A stretch of DNA of 64,000 nt from the NCBI GenBank assembly GCA_035610365.1, contig CM069432.1:172172035-172236034 (forward strand), read 5' to 3'. Every line of letters begins with the position of its first letter. Position 1 is the first letter of the stretch. This DNA comes from Aquatica leii (lineage: Eukaryota; Arthropoda; Insecta; Coleoptera; Lampyridae). This document shows, piece by piece, positions 1-11,320 of this stretch. The notes under the pieces are model-generated. The model was not told the DNA's origin and made no database searches. It was given only the letters and a program-made list of their open reading frames with translations. A program made the translations under genes and the position numbers.

Positions 1-220
1 TGCTCTTAAAACGTTGATTATACATTAATGTAACATTTGTAAAATATAAATCTATATCAATAATATTATAAATAATATTTTTTAGACATGTTTAAAATGT
101 TTTTCTAATATTGATTTTGCAACATAGTTCTGGCCAAGACGTTTTTGCAACGTTTTTAAAAATGTAAATGTCTCTTGTAAAACTGAAAAAAACGTTTCAA
201 AAATGTTTCCTTGTTGATTA
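1..220. mobile_element. Right end of an AT-rich TIR DNA transposon (5' part outside window)
   Basis: This stretch is colinear, with scattered differences, with the last ~230 bp of the element at 5465-7070. Shared landmarks are TTATACATTAATGTAACATT, a tract rich in AACGTTTT words, and the terminus GTTTCCTTGTTGATTA. No coding potential is visible. Only the right end lies in the window, so the target duplication cannot be tested. Superfamily unknown; a TA target (Tc1-like) is possible from the TA at the end. Confidence 0.7.
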
Positions 221-224
221 TAGT

Positions 225-312
225 ATCTAGATCAGCGATGGTCAAGAAAATATATTAAACATGTAAGGAGTTCATCGCGACCACTAAAAGGTTTAGAACT
301 GCTGATCTAGAA
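225..312. mobile_element. Tiny hAT-like MITE with 8-bp target duplication
   Basis: A 72-bp unit (233-304) starts CAGCGATGGTC and ends with the inverse of CAGCAGTTCTA, so it has the CAG...CTG ends typical of hAT elements. It is flanked by ATCTAGAT (225-232) and ATCTAGAA (305-312), an 8-bp duplication with one mismatch, which is the hAT length. The TIRs are short and imperfect. Confidence 0.45.
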
Positions 313-1071
313 ATCTTTTCATATTCTGAAGACCTAGATATATTTTTTTAAAATTTTTTATTTAAATTCCTACTTACTATGTTTTCATCATAGTGCATGC
401 AAAGTATTATTTTTTAAATAATTACATCAGTGGCAAACTTAAATATCTGCTTAAAACCAATTACTCATAATTTTTTTAAGTTAATTTTGTGGTTATTAGT
501 TTTTATTATTTATAAGTCTTAAATTTTAGTCAGCAAATAGCTATTTCCGTTCTCCATATATACAATATGAGGACAAAAACGTACGTTTTTAACTAAAATA
601 CATTTTAATGTTTATCCGTTGTTCAATTTGATTTGAAAAGTAGTTGAAAATAGATAAAAGTATTGTAATGAGATCTAACTACTTGCGGCAATAAATAACA
701 ATAACGTTGCTTCTCTGCACGAGGAAAATTTTAAGGTTACGGCGCGAGAATAATGAGGTTTGTTAAACATTAATTGTACGCAAGGTGTGCTGATGTTATA
801 GTAAAAAAACAATTGTGATGTTTATTTAATGTCATTGGTGATTTCTCGTTGCATGGAAATATGTATACGGGTATAATTTATTAATGATTGACCTATATAA
901 TTCTTAAACAGTATAAATAGAAACATATATTTTGTCTTGTTGAATAAATTTCTCATTTTTCGTGTTGATTATCTAGTGATTTATTTGAAATTTAATTCTA
1001 AGTAACGAAAAACAAAATATTTAGTTTGCATTTATTAAGCAGTTATACATAACTTTTTGTTTTACTTTTAG
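313..1071. other. Non-coding stretch upstream of the Ly6 exon
   Basis: No exon, RNA gene or repeat boundary is recognised here. The 3' part, ending in a pyrimidine tract and TTTTAG at 1066-1071, is presumably intron of the Ly6 gene that follows. The upstream exons of that gene, including its signal peptide, are not identifiable in the window. Confidence 0.5.
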
Positions 1072-1280
1072 AGTACGGAGTAGCTACTCAACGTATGTGT
1101 TTACAAAGAGGCCCATCAGACAGTGAAGATAGATGTGCATACACAAAATGGCAATTTAGAAGAGTTTTAATGTGCTTCTGTCGCGGTGACTTGTGCAATT
1201 CTTCTATTAGCATAAATCTTTCTATTATTTTAGTTTTTAGTACAATATTATTTAGTATATATAGTTTATTTGTACCTTAA
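1072..1280 (+). CDS. Last coding exon of a Ly6/uPAR (quiver/sleepless-like) GPI-anchored protein
   Basis: The exon opens after a TTTTAG acceptor at 1070-1071 and reads through to TAA at 1278-1280. It encodes the end of a three-finger domain: cysteines in MCLQRG, RCAY and the terminal CFCRGDLCN signature, where the final CN is the hallmark of Ly6/uPAR domains. A strongly hydrophobic tail of ~20 residues follows, as expected of a GPI-attachment signal, so the mature protein would sit on the outer face of the plasma membrane. Insect relatives (quiver, boudin, crooked and others) act in channel modulation, septate junctions or sleep; which one this is cannot be said. The first exons are missing from the window. 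The gene converges with the minus-strand gene ending at 1343. An AATAAA-like signal lies just after the stop. Confidence 0.75.
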
Positions 1281-1342
1281 ATGTTAATTAATAAATAATA
1301 TTTATGTTTATAGTTTTTGAAAGTAAATAAATTATGTAATCC

Positions 1343-1926
1343 TTATGGCAAATACACATACTGATGTCTAAAATGAACAAACGGCGAACCGCGACGCAGA
1401 GATCCTAGTCTGTTTTCTTCTAGACCATTTTCTCGTCGAATCTGTTGATTTCTTAATAATGCGCTAATGTGCGGATAATTTGAGTAAAATAATTCACGGG
1501 AATATAGCAATTTAGCAACTTTTTTTGCTGTAGGTCCTGTTATGAGATATGAATCAGGATACGCTAAAAAGACTATTAAAAATTTAAATTCTATTATAAT
1601 AATTGCATACCTAAACCATCGCTGTAATCAGGAGTGACATGTCCATCAGGGTTAATTTCAACAATAAGACCATTGAATGGATTACTTGCATACAGCCTAT
1701 TGTTCCAATATTCTCCATCAGCGTAAGGTGAACCAATTGCTTGAAAACTATCAGTTGGAAAATTATTAAGGTATGGTGTCTGTAATGGATGTACCGTTAA
1801 TGTTGAGAATGAACTAATTGATCTTGTATCTCGTTGAGGTTCTTTTGAAACAAAATTTATTGGCTTGTAAGCACTCAATACGCTTGTTATTGTTACCGTT
1901 AAAATCCACAAACTGTATTGAAACGC
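1343..1926 (-). CDS. Unrecognised small, possibly secreted protein; two exons with a 47-nt intron
   Basis: Two minus-strand exons join in frame: 1611-1926 (acceptor AG at 1927-1928) and 1343-1563, separated by a 47-nt GT-AG intron (1564-1610, donor GTATGC). The first begins with a hydrophobic run (SLWILTVTITSVLSA) that looks like part of a signal peptide. The rest is polar and carries NNRLYASNPFNGLI and, in the last exon, LITGPTAKKVAKLLYSRE and a basic, arginine-rich tail ending HQYVYLP before TAA (1343-1345). No family is recognised. A 5' exon is needed for the start; an 18-nt micro-exon at 2049-2066 (AG before it, GTAATT after it) is in the right phase but lacks an ATG. The gene diverges from CutA with about 220 bp between them. 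Coding status rests on exact splice phase and the long open frames. Confidence 0.5.
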
Positions 1927-2268
1927 CTGAAACGAAAATAACTATATTATATCATAAACAATTTAATCAAAGTAAATAGTAGGTAATTATAACTAATTAA
2001 TAATAATATATGGTGCAAACAAGTGTAAGCAGCTTTTGCTGAAATTACCTGAACACCCAAAACATGCTAGATTATAAATATTTGTTGAACTACTTGTGAC
2101 AATGGTGTCAATCACCTAGAAAAATATTTTATTTCCATAAGAAAAAAAATTAGTAGTTCTAATTGATTAGGGTAGTTTAAGTGTAATTCAATAAATTTTT
2201 TAAAATTAATTTAGACGCATAAAATATACTCTTTGGTTAAAAGTGTAGTGAATAATTATTTATTTAAA

Positions 2269-2799
2269 ATGATTTTACAAAAAACTCTTCTTTTTTCAAC
2301 TGTTATGTTAGGGTAAGGTTTGAAAATAGTTGAGGTTAGAATTATACATTTCTCTTTTACTTATCAGTTAACGTCATATACTACTTCTTATTTTAGAATA
2401 CTACGAAGAAATTTAATCCATGCCAAAGACATGTCTTTATGTCCAATAGTAGAAAAGTCTTATACACCAGGCACTCATTCAGTTGCCTACGTTACCATTG
2501 ATACGGAAGATAAAGCTAAGAAATTGGCTCATGGTATAGTTAGTAAAAAATTGGCAGCTTGCGTCAACGTAATACCCAAAATTGTGTCTATTTATGAATG
2601 GGAAGGAACAATAAATGAGGAGCCTGAGGTGCTCATGATGATTAAAACTAGAACATCTAAAGTTGATGAATTAACACAATATGTTAAACAAAATCATCCG
2701 TACAGTGTTTGTGAAGTAATCTCCGTTCCCATTCAAAATGGAAACGATGCTTATTTAAAATGGTTAGGTGATTCAGTACCACCATCAGAATGTAATTAA
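2269..2799 (+). CDS. CUTA: CutA1-family protein (divalent cation tolerance homologue), two exons
   Basis: Exon 1 is 2269-2312 (ATG, donor GG|GTAAGG) and exon 2 is 2397-2799 (acceptor TTTTAG), phase 2, giving a predicted 148-aa protein. The first 30 or so residues are hydrophobic then basic, like the N-terminal leader of animal CutA forms. The CutA1 core starts near residue 42 with SVAYVTIDTEDKAKKLA and includes KKLAACVNVIP, SIYEWEGTINEEPEVLMMIK, a helix, then NHPYSVCEVISVPIQNGN and YLKWL, in family order. CutA1 proteins are compact ferredoxin-like trimers; bacterial members affect copper tolerance and the animal protein is linked to acetylcholinesterase anchoring, but the biochemical role is unsettled. 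An open frame runs upstream of exon 2 into the intron and should not be taken as the start. Family assignment is secure; the exon 1 start is inferred from splice phase. Confidence 0.9.
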
Positions 2800-4401
2800 G
2801 TGAACAGACATTTATATTTAATGTGTATTTTGTGTAATACTGTATTCTCACAAAACATGTCTACATTAAACCATTATTAAACTAATATAAATAAGAAAGT
2901 TTTTATTGTCTATTTATAACGTTCATGTGTTATAAGTTTATCATGAACTGATTGTTAGTGCTTTTATTGTTCTGTTCAATTTTTATGTAATTTGCTTTTT
3001 TTAGAAGAATATAAAGCAAAAAAATAATTACAGGTTTAATCTATTTGAAAGTTAAATAAGAGGTTTCATACGGCAAATAACGCGCATACGTAAGGTGTGT
3101 TGCCTATAAAAATAGAATAAAGTTTTTACTATTGTTTTTATGTATTCGAAAGTTTTAATCTGGAGAAAATACAATTTTTAATTTTGCAACTCTAGCAAAC
3201 CATGTTGTCGAATTGAGTTCTAAGAAAACTGAATTTGAAATGTATATTTCTTACATTGCAATTCCTTTTTGCTTATTTAAGCTGAAGTCTTGTTTTGCTT
3301 ACAACCGCAGATATAGGTTTTCAAGAACACAAAATACATATTCAGTTAGGTCAGACAGGTCAACACAAAGAAATAAAGATTGGCATTTGCTATAATTGTT
3401 TTATTAACTTTATTTTGTATATATTTACATGTCTAAATCGCCGTAAATTATTTGTTTTAAAATTTGTTATTGGACGATAGAGGTGAGGCTTATATATTAG
3501 AACAGACATAGAGAACAGGTGTCGGTAATACTTTAATACTCGAGTATTCGATAAGTAAAATACTAGGCACCTAAATACTATAGTAAAATTCAAGCATTCA
3601 AATACTAATTACTCGTGTGTGAATACCAATTTATGATATCTCTTGATAGTACAGATACCTGTTCCTAATACGAATGCGAATTTATGATATGACAACAAAC
3701 TTTCAAAGGCTATGTTCAAACGTTTCAAAATTTAAATAGCAGATATTTATGTATTAAAAACTATCAAATACATTATTCATAGTATTTTGATTAAATGATA
3801 AATACGAATTGAACTTTCGTGTTCATTATACTTCGAGTCAGTTAATTGCTTATCCAAGTTGCGAGCGCATATTTTGTATTTTTTTTTATATAAACTTAAG
3901 AAAAAAGTGTGGTGCGTGTGATCTGTAAATAATGTAAGCGCAAATAGTTCTTGTTATGTTTTGTATCTATAAGTTAAGTTGGTAATAATTAAGGTGGCTA
4001 CACTGCAAGCGTGGGTGTAAGCATTTTGTAAAGTTCTCACCATTGTATAAATTGTATGGCAAATTCTCCTTAATGATTTAGGTAATACATTTAGTAGTTA
4101 AACTAAGGATTATTAACATTGTCTTGTATTAATGATTTAGCATAAATAAACGGATTGTTCAAGAGATAACTTTAATTTGGAATCCACAACACCGATAAAA
4201 CATAACAGTTCTAATACGAATTTGTTAGTTTTTTACTAAAGGAATAATAACAACAGCTTTTTTTAATGACTAAAAAATTTCGTTGAGACTTGAAATACTA
4301 GTTGGAATTTGAAACAAGTATTTGGAACAGATATTTTTTTGTGCTCATACTAGTTGTACCTAGTATGAATTTTTGCTAGTAGAACCGTGATTTGCATAGT
4401 C
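2800..4401. other. Intergenic, AT-rich, no gene recognised
   Basis: Contains the CutA 3' end (AATAAA-like motifs near 2885) and otherwise AT-rich DNA. A short open stretch after CCGCAG at 3308-3393 could be an exon by composition, but it matches no family known to me. Short ATACT/AGTAT words cluster near 3520-3610 without a clear repeat boundary. Confidence 0.4.
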
Positions 4402-4728
4402 TTAACACGTTGAGTGCCACCATGGACCCAAAAAAATTGGTCCCCACAGGCCGCACCTAATGTTTATTACTTTTATGTTCAAATTCTTTTGTGAGATCAC
4501 GTTAGTCTCACGCGGCACTGAAGTTGCTAAATGTCCTTAGGAGCCACGTGAGACCAACGCGATTTCACAACTGTTAGATATATTGCGCAATCGCGTATAG
4601 GTTCGCTTCATGCAAGTATGTACAAATTTGGTCAGTTGCAATACGGCAATTACACCGACAACATCAATTTTTAGTTTTGTACTTATTGTGAATTGTTTAT
4701 TGTGTATTATCGGTTTATATATTCTCAT

Positions 4729-5468
4729 ATGTACCTAATGTGCGCAAACTACAAAAAACAACAGGAGAAATTACAAAAATTGTGGCAAGGATTTTTATCA
4801 GATGAAGAAGAATCTCTATTTGGTGACGTGTACTTATCTGATAAATACCAACAAAGCAGCGAGGGAGACGAATCCTCTGATATTAGTGGTAATGACAAAC
4901 CTCAGAAGAAAAAAAAACCTGAAGATAAACAGCCCAATAATCTTCCCAGTACATCAGTTTGTTCAGTTGATCAAACCATAAACGATGTGATTACTAGTTA
5001 TAATCAGCAATCGGACGATTCTGAAACAGAATCTGAAAATGAACAAACTGATATACAACCGGAAGTAATATGGAATTTAGTAACAGGGGACCATTTGAAA
5101 GATAATCCTTTTTACGGGTACTAATATTGGTATATCATCTGATATTTACACCAACTATTATGATAAAACCCTTTATGATTTTTATAAGCTTTTTATGATG
5201 AATGATGTTCTAATAGACATGATGGTTGTGCAAACCAATCGGTATGCAAATCAGTGTATTGAGAAAGGCATTTTACCAAAATCTCGCCTACAGGCATGGA
5301 CATACACTGATAAGGAGGAAATTGAAAAATTCCTTGGAATAATTATGTACACGGGTTTGTGTCAGTATACTCTACTGAAATCATACTGGTCAAAGAGTAA
5401 TTTCTATGATAATAAAATAAAATCGGTCATGTCCAGAAACAGATTTCAACTTTTGTTAACCCAATCAG
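4729..5468 (+). pseudogene. piggyBac transposase, N-terminal fragment, frameshifted
   Basis: The first frame (to TAA at 5122-5124) has an acidic head (LSDEEESL, then Ser/Asp-rich), typical of piggyBac transposases, and ends with DNPFYGY. The frame then shifts by one base and continues with the start of the DDE_Tnp_1_7 domain: YDFYKLFMMNDVLIDMMV, NRYANQ, then WTYTDKEEIEKFLGIIMYTG and YWSKSNFYDN. Reading stops where the AT-rich element enters. All three catalytic aspartates lie downstream in this family and are missing, so the product cannot be active. The upstream ATG at 4729 or 4738 is the likeliest original start. Confidence 0.85.
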
Positions 5469-7070
5469 CAAGGAAACGTTTTTTTCACGTTTTAAAAAAA
5501 TATTTTTGTTGCGTTTTAAAAATATTTCATTTAAACATTGATATTGAAATATTTTAAAAATGTTTTTTAAAACATTTTTTAGTAACATAAAAAACGTTTT
5601 TACTTTATTAGAAATTATACTTTTGCTTGCTTTCACCTATACACTTTTTTCTTTTATATATTGTAACAAAAACACAATTATATAAAATTTTGTTACATAT
5701 TATTAATAAATATATGTTAAACCTTTTCGTTTTTCTATAAACTTCCTTGCAAATTTGAATTAAGTACTAAATAACCGCGTTTGCGCAAAGTACCAGTATC
5801 TGCGTGATAAGATGGCGATTTTGTATATTATAATTGCATTATATTTTAAGTTTCAGCGAAACAACGATTTCCATGGTATTACTCGCTATGCTGTGTAACG
5901 TATTGTTAGTGTATATGTTTAATTGTTTTCTAATTTGCGTTCTAGCGAAACTCAAATAGATACTTTTATTGTCAGTTTTTGTTGCAAGAAATTTGGTTGA
6001 AGTATAATGTTATTTGTTACAGCAGTGGTACACTAAACCGTTCATTCTATGTACTTCATGATTTCTATTTTTTGTGTTGTTTTAAGGTTATCAAATTGAT
6101 ATGATGTTGGCCAAATCGAAGATTTAAACGTGCACAATGACCAAATAATCTTGGTATATAATTTTATCTGATATTGATGCAGGATTATTTTGTGTGTACA
6201 AAGTTTCAAAATCTTGGATTGTTACTTGATCTGCTTTTTGTTTATACACATAGAGGTACATGCATAGTTAGTCAAGTTTTTTTATTTTATGAATAGGATC
6301 CTTCGGTGTGGAGGAACGGCAACAATAAAAAAAACCCTTATTGTTTAGGCCTTAACAATAGATAGAGGTTGTTTTTATTGTTGTCGTTCTTCCACTCCGA
6401 AGGATCCTATCCATAAAATAGAAACATTTTTGATTAATTGGAAACTTTTGTGAGGATTATTATAATTATTTCAATTAATATAAAGTAATTACATAAATAA
6501 CAATTGTTTTACTTTATGTTAATGTGTTAATTTTTGTTATAGGCACCAAATGCGTTTACCGCCACATGAAATTGAAGTATTTAGAGTATACGAAGATTGT
6601 ATTATTTATCTTTTGTAAGCATATTAGGGCTGGTTCTATAATAATGGTATAAATGTCAGTTAAAATATACTTAGTTTGATTGTAAAATGCTGTCGTTATT
6701 GGCTGTGTTATTGGTTAGTACAACTAAAACTAACAGCCAAATATGTCAGTATTTTAAAATTAAAGCAAGTATAACTAAACTTACATTGATACCATGATTG
6801 TAGAACTGCCCTTAAGCATATTGCAATATTAAAAAACAGCGTTGCTTATACATTTTTTATACATTAATGTAACATTTGGTAAAATATTACAAATATATAT
6901 AAATAATATTATAAATAATGTTTTTTAAACATTTTTAGAATGTTTTTCTAATATTGATTTTGCAACGTAATTCTGGCCATTAAGACGTTTTTGCAATGCT
7001 TTTAAAAATGTAAATATATCTTTTGTAAAACGTTGAAAAAAAAACATTTCAAAAATGTTTCCTTGTTGAT
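5465..7070. mobile_element. AT-rich TIR DNA transposon inserted in the piggyBac transposase
   Basis: The ends are inverted: AATCAGCAAGGAAACGTTTT at the left (from 5463) and, on the other strand at the right, AATCAACAAGGAAAC. Sub-terminal AACGTTTT/AAAACGTT words are frequent at both ends. The right 230 bp match the sequence at 1-220. No open frame of note lies inside, so it is non-autonomous. Right flank TA and left CA suggest a TA target with one mutated copy. It contains a separate palindrome at 6282-6420. Confidence 0.65.
6282..6420. repeat. 139-bp palindrome (hairpin MITE) inside the AT-rich element
   Basis: Arms of ~54 bp (6282-6335 and 6367-6420) are inverted copies with about five mismatches; each contains ATAGGATCCTTCGG and a CAACAATAA tract. 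The centre TTGTTTAGGCCTTAACAA is itself nearly palindromic, so the whole unit folds into one stem. No coding capacity. Confidence 0.75.
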
Positions 7071-7402
7071 TAGGGAAGACATGGCATTTCAACGATAATG
7101 ATTAATGTGAGTACACATTGGACTCACGTGGCACTCAACGTGTTAAATATGTAAAAGAAAGTGTTTTAGAAAAGGCAACTAAAACACTTTCTTTCATTCA
7201 ACTCGCAAATAGGTTATTTCCACGTGACGTCACAATACAAAGTGGGAGAAATAATATGGTTGTTCTAAAGTAAAACATTGCAAATATTTACATATCATCT
7301 ATACAGTATTCCATAATTTTTGATACATTCTGTGTATGTGTGTGTAATTATTTAGTGCAGCTAATAGTAAACGACTAATTAAATTTGATAGTGCCTCATA
7401 TG

Positions 7403-7641
7403 TGTTGTTATAAATGCAGGAAACTGATCGAATAAGATTCTTTTAATTTAAACCATTTATTTTATTTTACCATTCGTGTAGAAACTTACATAGATATTAC
7501 AGAACTCTACTTATCTTTTAACATGGATGACACAAGACAAATGTATATGCGAATGGCGCGAAAAAGAAACGAAAGTATGTATTTTTAAAAAAAGTTTTCC
7601 ATTCATTCGAGCGTTATACTAAAAGATTGATTGTTTCAACA
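7403..7641 (-). repeat. copia 3' LTR
   Basis: Same 239-bp length as the LTR at 13694-13932, with a handful of substitutions concentrated near its plus-strand start. It begins and ends with the TG...CA pair in element orientation. Because the element is on the minus strand, this is the downstream LTR. Confidence 0.93.
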
Positions 7642-7650
7642 CTTCCCCTC
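7642..7650 (-). other. copia polypurine tract
   Basis: On the minus strand GAGGGGAAG immediately precedes the 3' LTR. That is the position and composition of the plus-strand primer for reverse transcription. Confidence 0.7.
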
Positions 7651-7674
7651 AATCAATACATGGCATAAAAAAAC

Positions 7675-10162
7675 TTAGTATACTAAAACATTAACTAATC
7701 CTAAGTTTACACAATGTTTTAAAAATAATTCTGCGGAGAGACTTTTTGTAAAGATATCGGCAATTTGTTCATTAGTACATATGTATTCAATAGTCAGCTG
7801 TTTATTATTGACCAAACTTTTAACGAAATTATATTTGACGTCTACATGCTTGAGCCTCTTATGTTCCCACTTATCTACCAACTTCAAGCAACCCTAGTAG
7901 CACCAAATATTCTACAAATATTTGAATAAAAACATTTAGGAAATATCTTTAGCGCCACTCTTTTTAATGTCATACAAATGTTTTAGAAAATGATTTCTAA
8001 ATATTTTTAAATATTTAGAAAATATTGAGATTATGTTTGAAGTTCCATATTTAATAAATATTTGATAGAGCTCATTTCAAAAATATTTATTTTTATTATT
8101 AACAAAATATTTATTATTTCAAATAAAATTTTTATATGTGACTACTGAATGTCATCGCTGCTTTTCAGTTCCAAATGGTTTTATGCGTGACTTTGATGTG
8201 GCCAAGAAAAGTGCAACTGATTTTTTATATCCGCTTCCGTAGCTGTAGGCAACCATTTTCTAGTCGCAACTGAAATATAGATGAATTTATTTTATAATAA
8301 GCATAAGAAAATAAAGCAACTTATTGCCAGAAATAAGAATTGTAATAAAGTATGCACTTACCTAAAATTACATTATACAAAGTTAAGTTCATAAAAGGCT
8401 ATTTCTTTTTCTTTCCTTGGCCAGAGTATAATACACCTGCCTCATTTGTGATTAATTTATTCATATGAGAATATACAATTTTTTAAGTGGTATCTCCTCC
8501 TAATAAATATAACAAATGAGCCTGCAATACAGAAAGTTATAAACCGAAGAAATAGTTAACGAACTCAACAATTTCTTAAATTTTCTTTTTATCTGATTTT
8601 ATTTCGAATCGAAACTATTGATTATGCGTCTACGCTACCAAGAAGAATGTTGTTTAAAAAGTCGCCATCGTTATCACCTTCGCCAAGCACGTTCTCTGTC
8701 ATAAAGCTGCTTAGCAATTTTTTCAATCCTATTTATCTGAAGTGGCATTTTATTTACTTCAAATTTTAGTTCCGTGAATCCTTGTCTTAATACTAAAAAG
8801 AAATGACTTGTAAAACCGTATAAATGTAATAAATAATCACCTGTTAGTGAGCCGTCTGAAGGATTTCCATCATGCTCAGGTCCATTTCTGTCTTAGAATT
8901 TTGTGGAATATGAGGTTGACTTGTATCTGAATTATTGCAGTAACTTTGCGTTCAACTTAGAAATGTGTTATATTGGTGATTGTAATTATCTGGTACAGAC
9001 TGTGAAAAGTGAGCTTCAGTTGGTGGTTTGGCATTTAGATTCTGAGCATTTCCGTATGATACAAAAGCAGTCATACTTTTTTTTATATATCGGTATTTTG
9101 AATACTTCGAATTACAAGACATTTTGACTTAATAATCTTCAATTAGTTCTAGAAATTAAGAAGTTATACAAATGCATCTACTGTTAAATATTAACTAATT
9201 AAAATTTAATAGCCAAGTATAAATGTTAAGCATATAGGTTATGTCTTATAATTATAAACACTTACCTAACTGAACTGTAATCGAGGTTACTATATTTTAA
9301 AGGCAAATGGCACTTATCAGGTTCTATTCGGATCTTCTTTGTGCTACGAGCATCAACGAGCATTTCCTAGATTTAACCAGATTTAACCAAAAAAGAAAAG
9401 ACTATTTGGCGCATCAAAGATACACGCATGCGCTGGTATCATCATCAACATTGTCAACTTAAAAAAAATTATAAGTACCTACTCATGGTATACAAAATGT
9501 TCATTTAAATATTCTTTGTAGCAAGTAACAAGTAAGACCTAATTGGCTGGCAAAGTATCAATACAAAATTACAATAAAATCTATTTCTTCAAAAAATCGA
9601 TTGATTGTACGTGTGTAAGTATCATATCAACAGCAATTTGCTACATATATATTTATAAGTATGCCTACAATACAGGAAATGTTTTCTATAAATAATTTAT
9701 GTATATATCATATAAAATATTTTGTTCCAAATATTTAATTAACATTTACCCATGCTTAATTTCAAATATTTCTTTACAAATGTTTTTTAAATATTTTTTT
9801 AACATCTCAAATATTTAACAAATAAATAAATATTTCTTAGATATTTATGAAATATTTAGTGCTACTAGGGAAGACTGATTGTCTTCAAAAATGGTGTAAG
9901 TTTCAAGTTTGTATTGAAAATCGTTTAAAAGCCGTTGTAGCCATATACCTTATCGAGCTGCTTCGGAAAGAGATATAAATTCTGATTCCGTTGAAGATAG
10001 TGCAACAGCAGATTGCTTTTTGGTATTCCAGCTTACTGGGCAACCAAATGCTTTAAATAAATATCCTGATGTCGATTTTCTGTCCAAGTCATCGCCAGCC
10101 CAATCTGCATCAGCATATCCAACAAGAATGTCATTTATATTATTGGGAAAGAACAGCTCCAT
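7675..10162 (-). pseudogene. copia RNase H and C-terminus, split by a transposon
   Basis: The N-terminal part (9950-10162) reads ILVGYADADWAGDDLDRKST then SWNTKKQSAVALSSTESEF, the copia RNase H signature with its catalytic Asp and Glu residues. A stop or frameshift follows at the SEAAR end. The remainder resumes past the 7892-9870 insertion as LKLVDKWEHKRLKHVDVKYN and ends ADIFTKSLSAELF before TAA at 7675. Removing the insertion and one AA duplication rejoins the frame across the break. It would have degraded the RNA of the RNA-DNA hybrid during reverse transcription. Not functional. Confidence 0.85.
7892..9870. mobile_element. 2.0-kb non-autonomous element with CCCTAGTAGCAC termini, AA target duplication
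   Basis: The left end is CCCTAGTAGCACCAAATATT and the right end is the inverse of CCCTAGTAGCACTAAATATT. The target is AA on both sides (7890-7891 and 9871-9872), confirmed because dropping the element restores the copia RNase H frame. Sub-terminal regions are packed with AAATATTT words in both orientations. The interior (8150-9450) has no convincing open frame. The family shares CCC...GGG ends with the elements at 23847 and 48619. Confidence 0.75.
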
Positions 10163-11230
10163 GTTTACAGTTCCCTTTAGGTACCTTAAGATTCTTTTTA
10201 ATAATTTCCACAGTTCATTTGTTGGACAATTTTGAAATCTACTGCATAGGTTTACAGCAAAGCATAGATCCGGATTTAAACAGACGATGTCAAATACATT
10301 AGACTTCCTATTAGTTCTCTGATCGGCAGATTATAACATGTTTCTGAATTTGAAAGAAGCTTCAAATTTACTTTGGTTTCCATTGGAGTTTTGGCTTCTC
10401 TGCAGTCAACCATATCAAACTTTTTTAAGATATTATTAATGTATTTCTTCTGGTTTAGGTAAATTCCATCGTTTGTCGATCTCAAATTTATTCCCAGAAA
10501 GGTTTTAACCAAACCTAAATCTTGCATATCAAACTCCGTTTGCAGTTTGTTCTTTAATAATTGTGATGTTTCTTGATTTTTACTTACGATCAATATGTCA
10601 TCGACATATAATAGAAGGTAAATTTCATCGTTATTACTTGATTTTATGTATAAACATTGATCATGTTCGGATTTCCGAAAACCTTGGTTGAACATAAATT
10701 TGTCAAACATCTTATTCCAGCAATACGGTGCTTGCTTTAAGCCATAAAGCGACTTATTCAGTTTACACACCATGTTTTCTTTTTTGCAGTTATATCCTTC
10801 AGGAATTTTCATGTAGATTGTGTCTTCCAGATATCCATGCAAGAAGGCACATTTCACGTCTAATTGCTCAATTTTAAAGCGTTTATAATTTGCAATAGCA
10901 AATAGGACTCGCACTGTCGTTAGCCTTGCAACAGGAGCAAATGTCTCTTGTAGTCTATGTCCTTTTTCTTTGCATAAAGCGTTTAGCAACCAATCTTGCT
11001 TTATATTTAATTGGTTCTCCCGCTTCATTTTCTTTCATACGAAATACCCATCTACAGTCAATTATGTTTGTATTTTCAGGCTTTTCTACTAAATTCCAGG
11101 TTTTATTTTTTTTAAGTGCCAAAAGTTCCTCGTTTACAGCTTCTAACCAACTGCTTTTATCGCTACGACTTTTTATATCATTAATATTTTTTGGTACATC
11201 TTCAATGAATGCCTGCACATTTAGAGCCAT
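10163..11230 (-). pseudogene. copia reverse transcriptase, one frameshift
   Basis: The RVT_2 domain starts with SSWLEAVNEELLALKKNKTW and DCRWVFRMKEN, shifts frame near 10990, and continues FAPVARLTTVRVLFAIA, LDVKCAFLHGYLEDTIYM, SLYGLKQAPYCWNKMFD and LLLYVDDILIVSKN, where YVDD is the polymerase active site. TFLGINLRS and KTPMETKVN follow in the expected order. This is the catalytic subunit that copies the element RNA. The residues are intact, but the frameshift and the broken C-terminus rule out a working polyprotein. Confidence 0.92.
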
Positions 11231-11320
11231 ATGTTCGATTTTATCATCAATAAGATAGTCATTTAGGTACAGAGGCTTTTTCCTTGTTCTTACTTCCTTT
11301 TGAGTTATGGGATTATTTAA

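Larger units (their letters stand above)
4402..7146 (+). mobile_element. piggyBac-like transposon, interrupted and internally deleted
   Basis: Both ends carry a perfect 15-bp TIR, CACGTTGAGTGCCAC at 4406-4420 and its inverse at 7128-7142, each abutting TTAA (4402-4405 and 7143-7146), the obligatory piggyBac target. Sub-terminal words (CACGTGAG, TCACGCGGCAC) recur near both ends. The transposase N-terminal half is present; everything after 5468 has been replaced by an unrelated AT-rich element, leaving only ~75 bp of right end. Confidence 0.85.

Noticed and set aside
2320..2396. Longer CutA N-terminus reading from 2320
   Set aside because: This is the intron: it has no ATG, and GTAAGG/TTTTAG sites join the ATG exon at 2269 in phase.
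3213..3395. Small open frames around 3213-3480
   Set aside because: No ATG context, domain or partner exon; overlapping frames are equally open, as expected by chance.
8903..9127. 74-codon frame inside the CCCTAG element
   Set aside because: No transposase motif, and composition like the flanking non-coding DNA.
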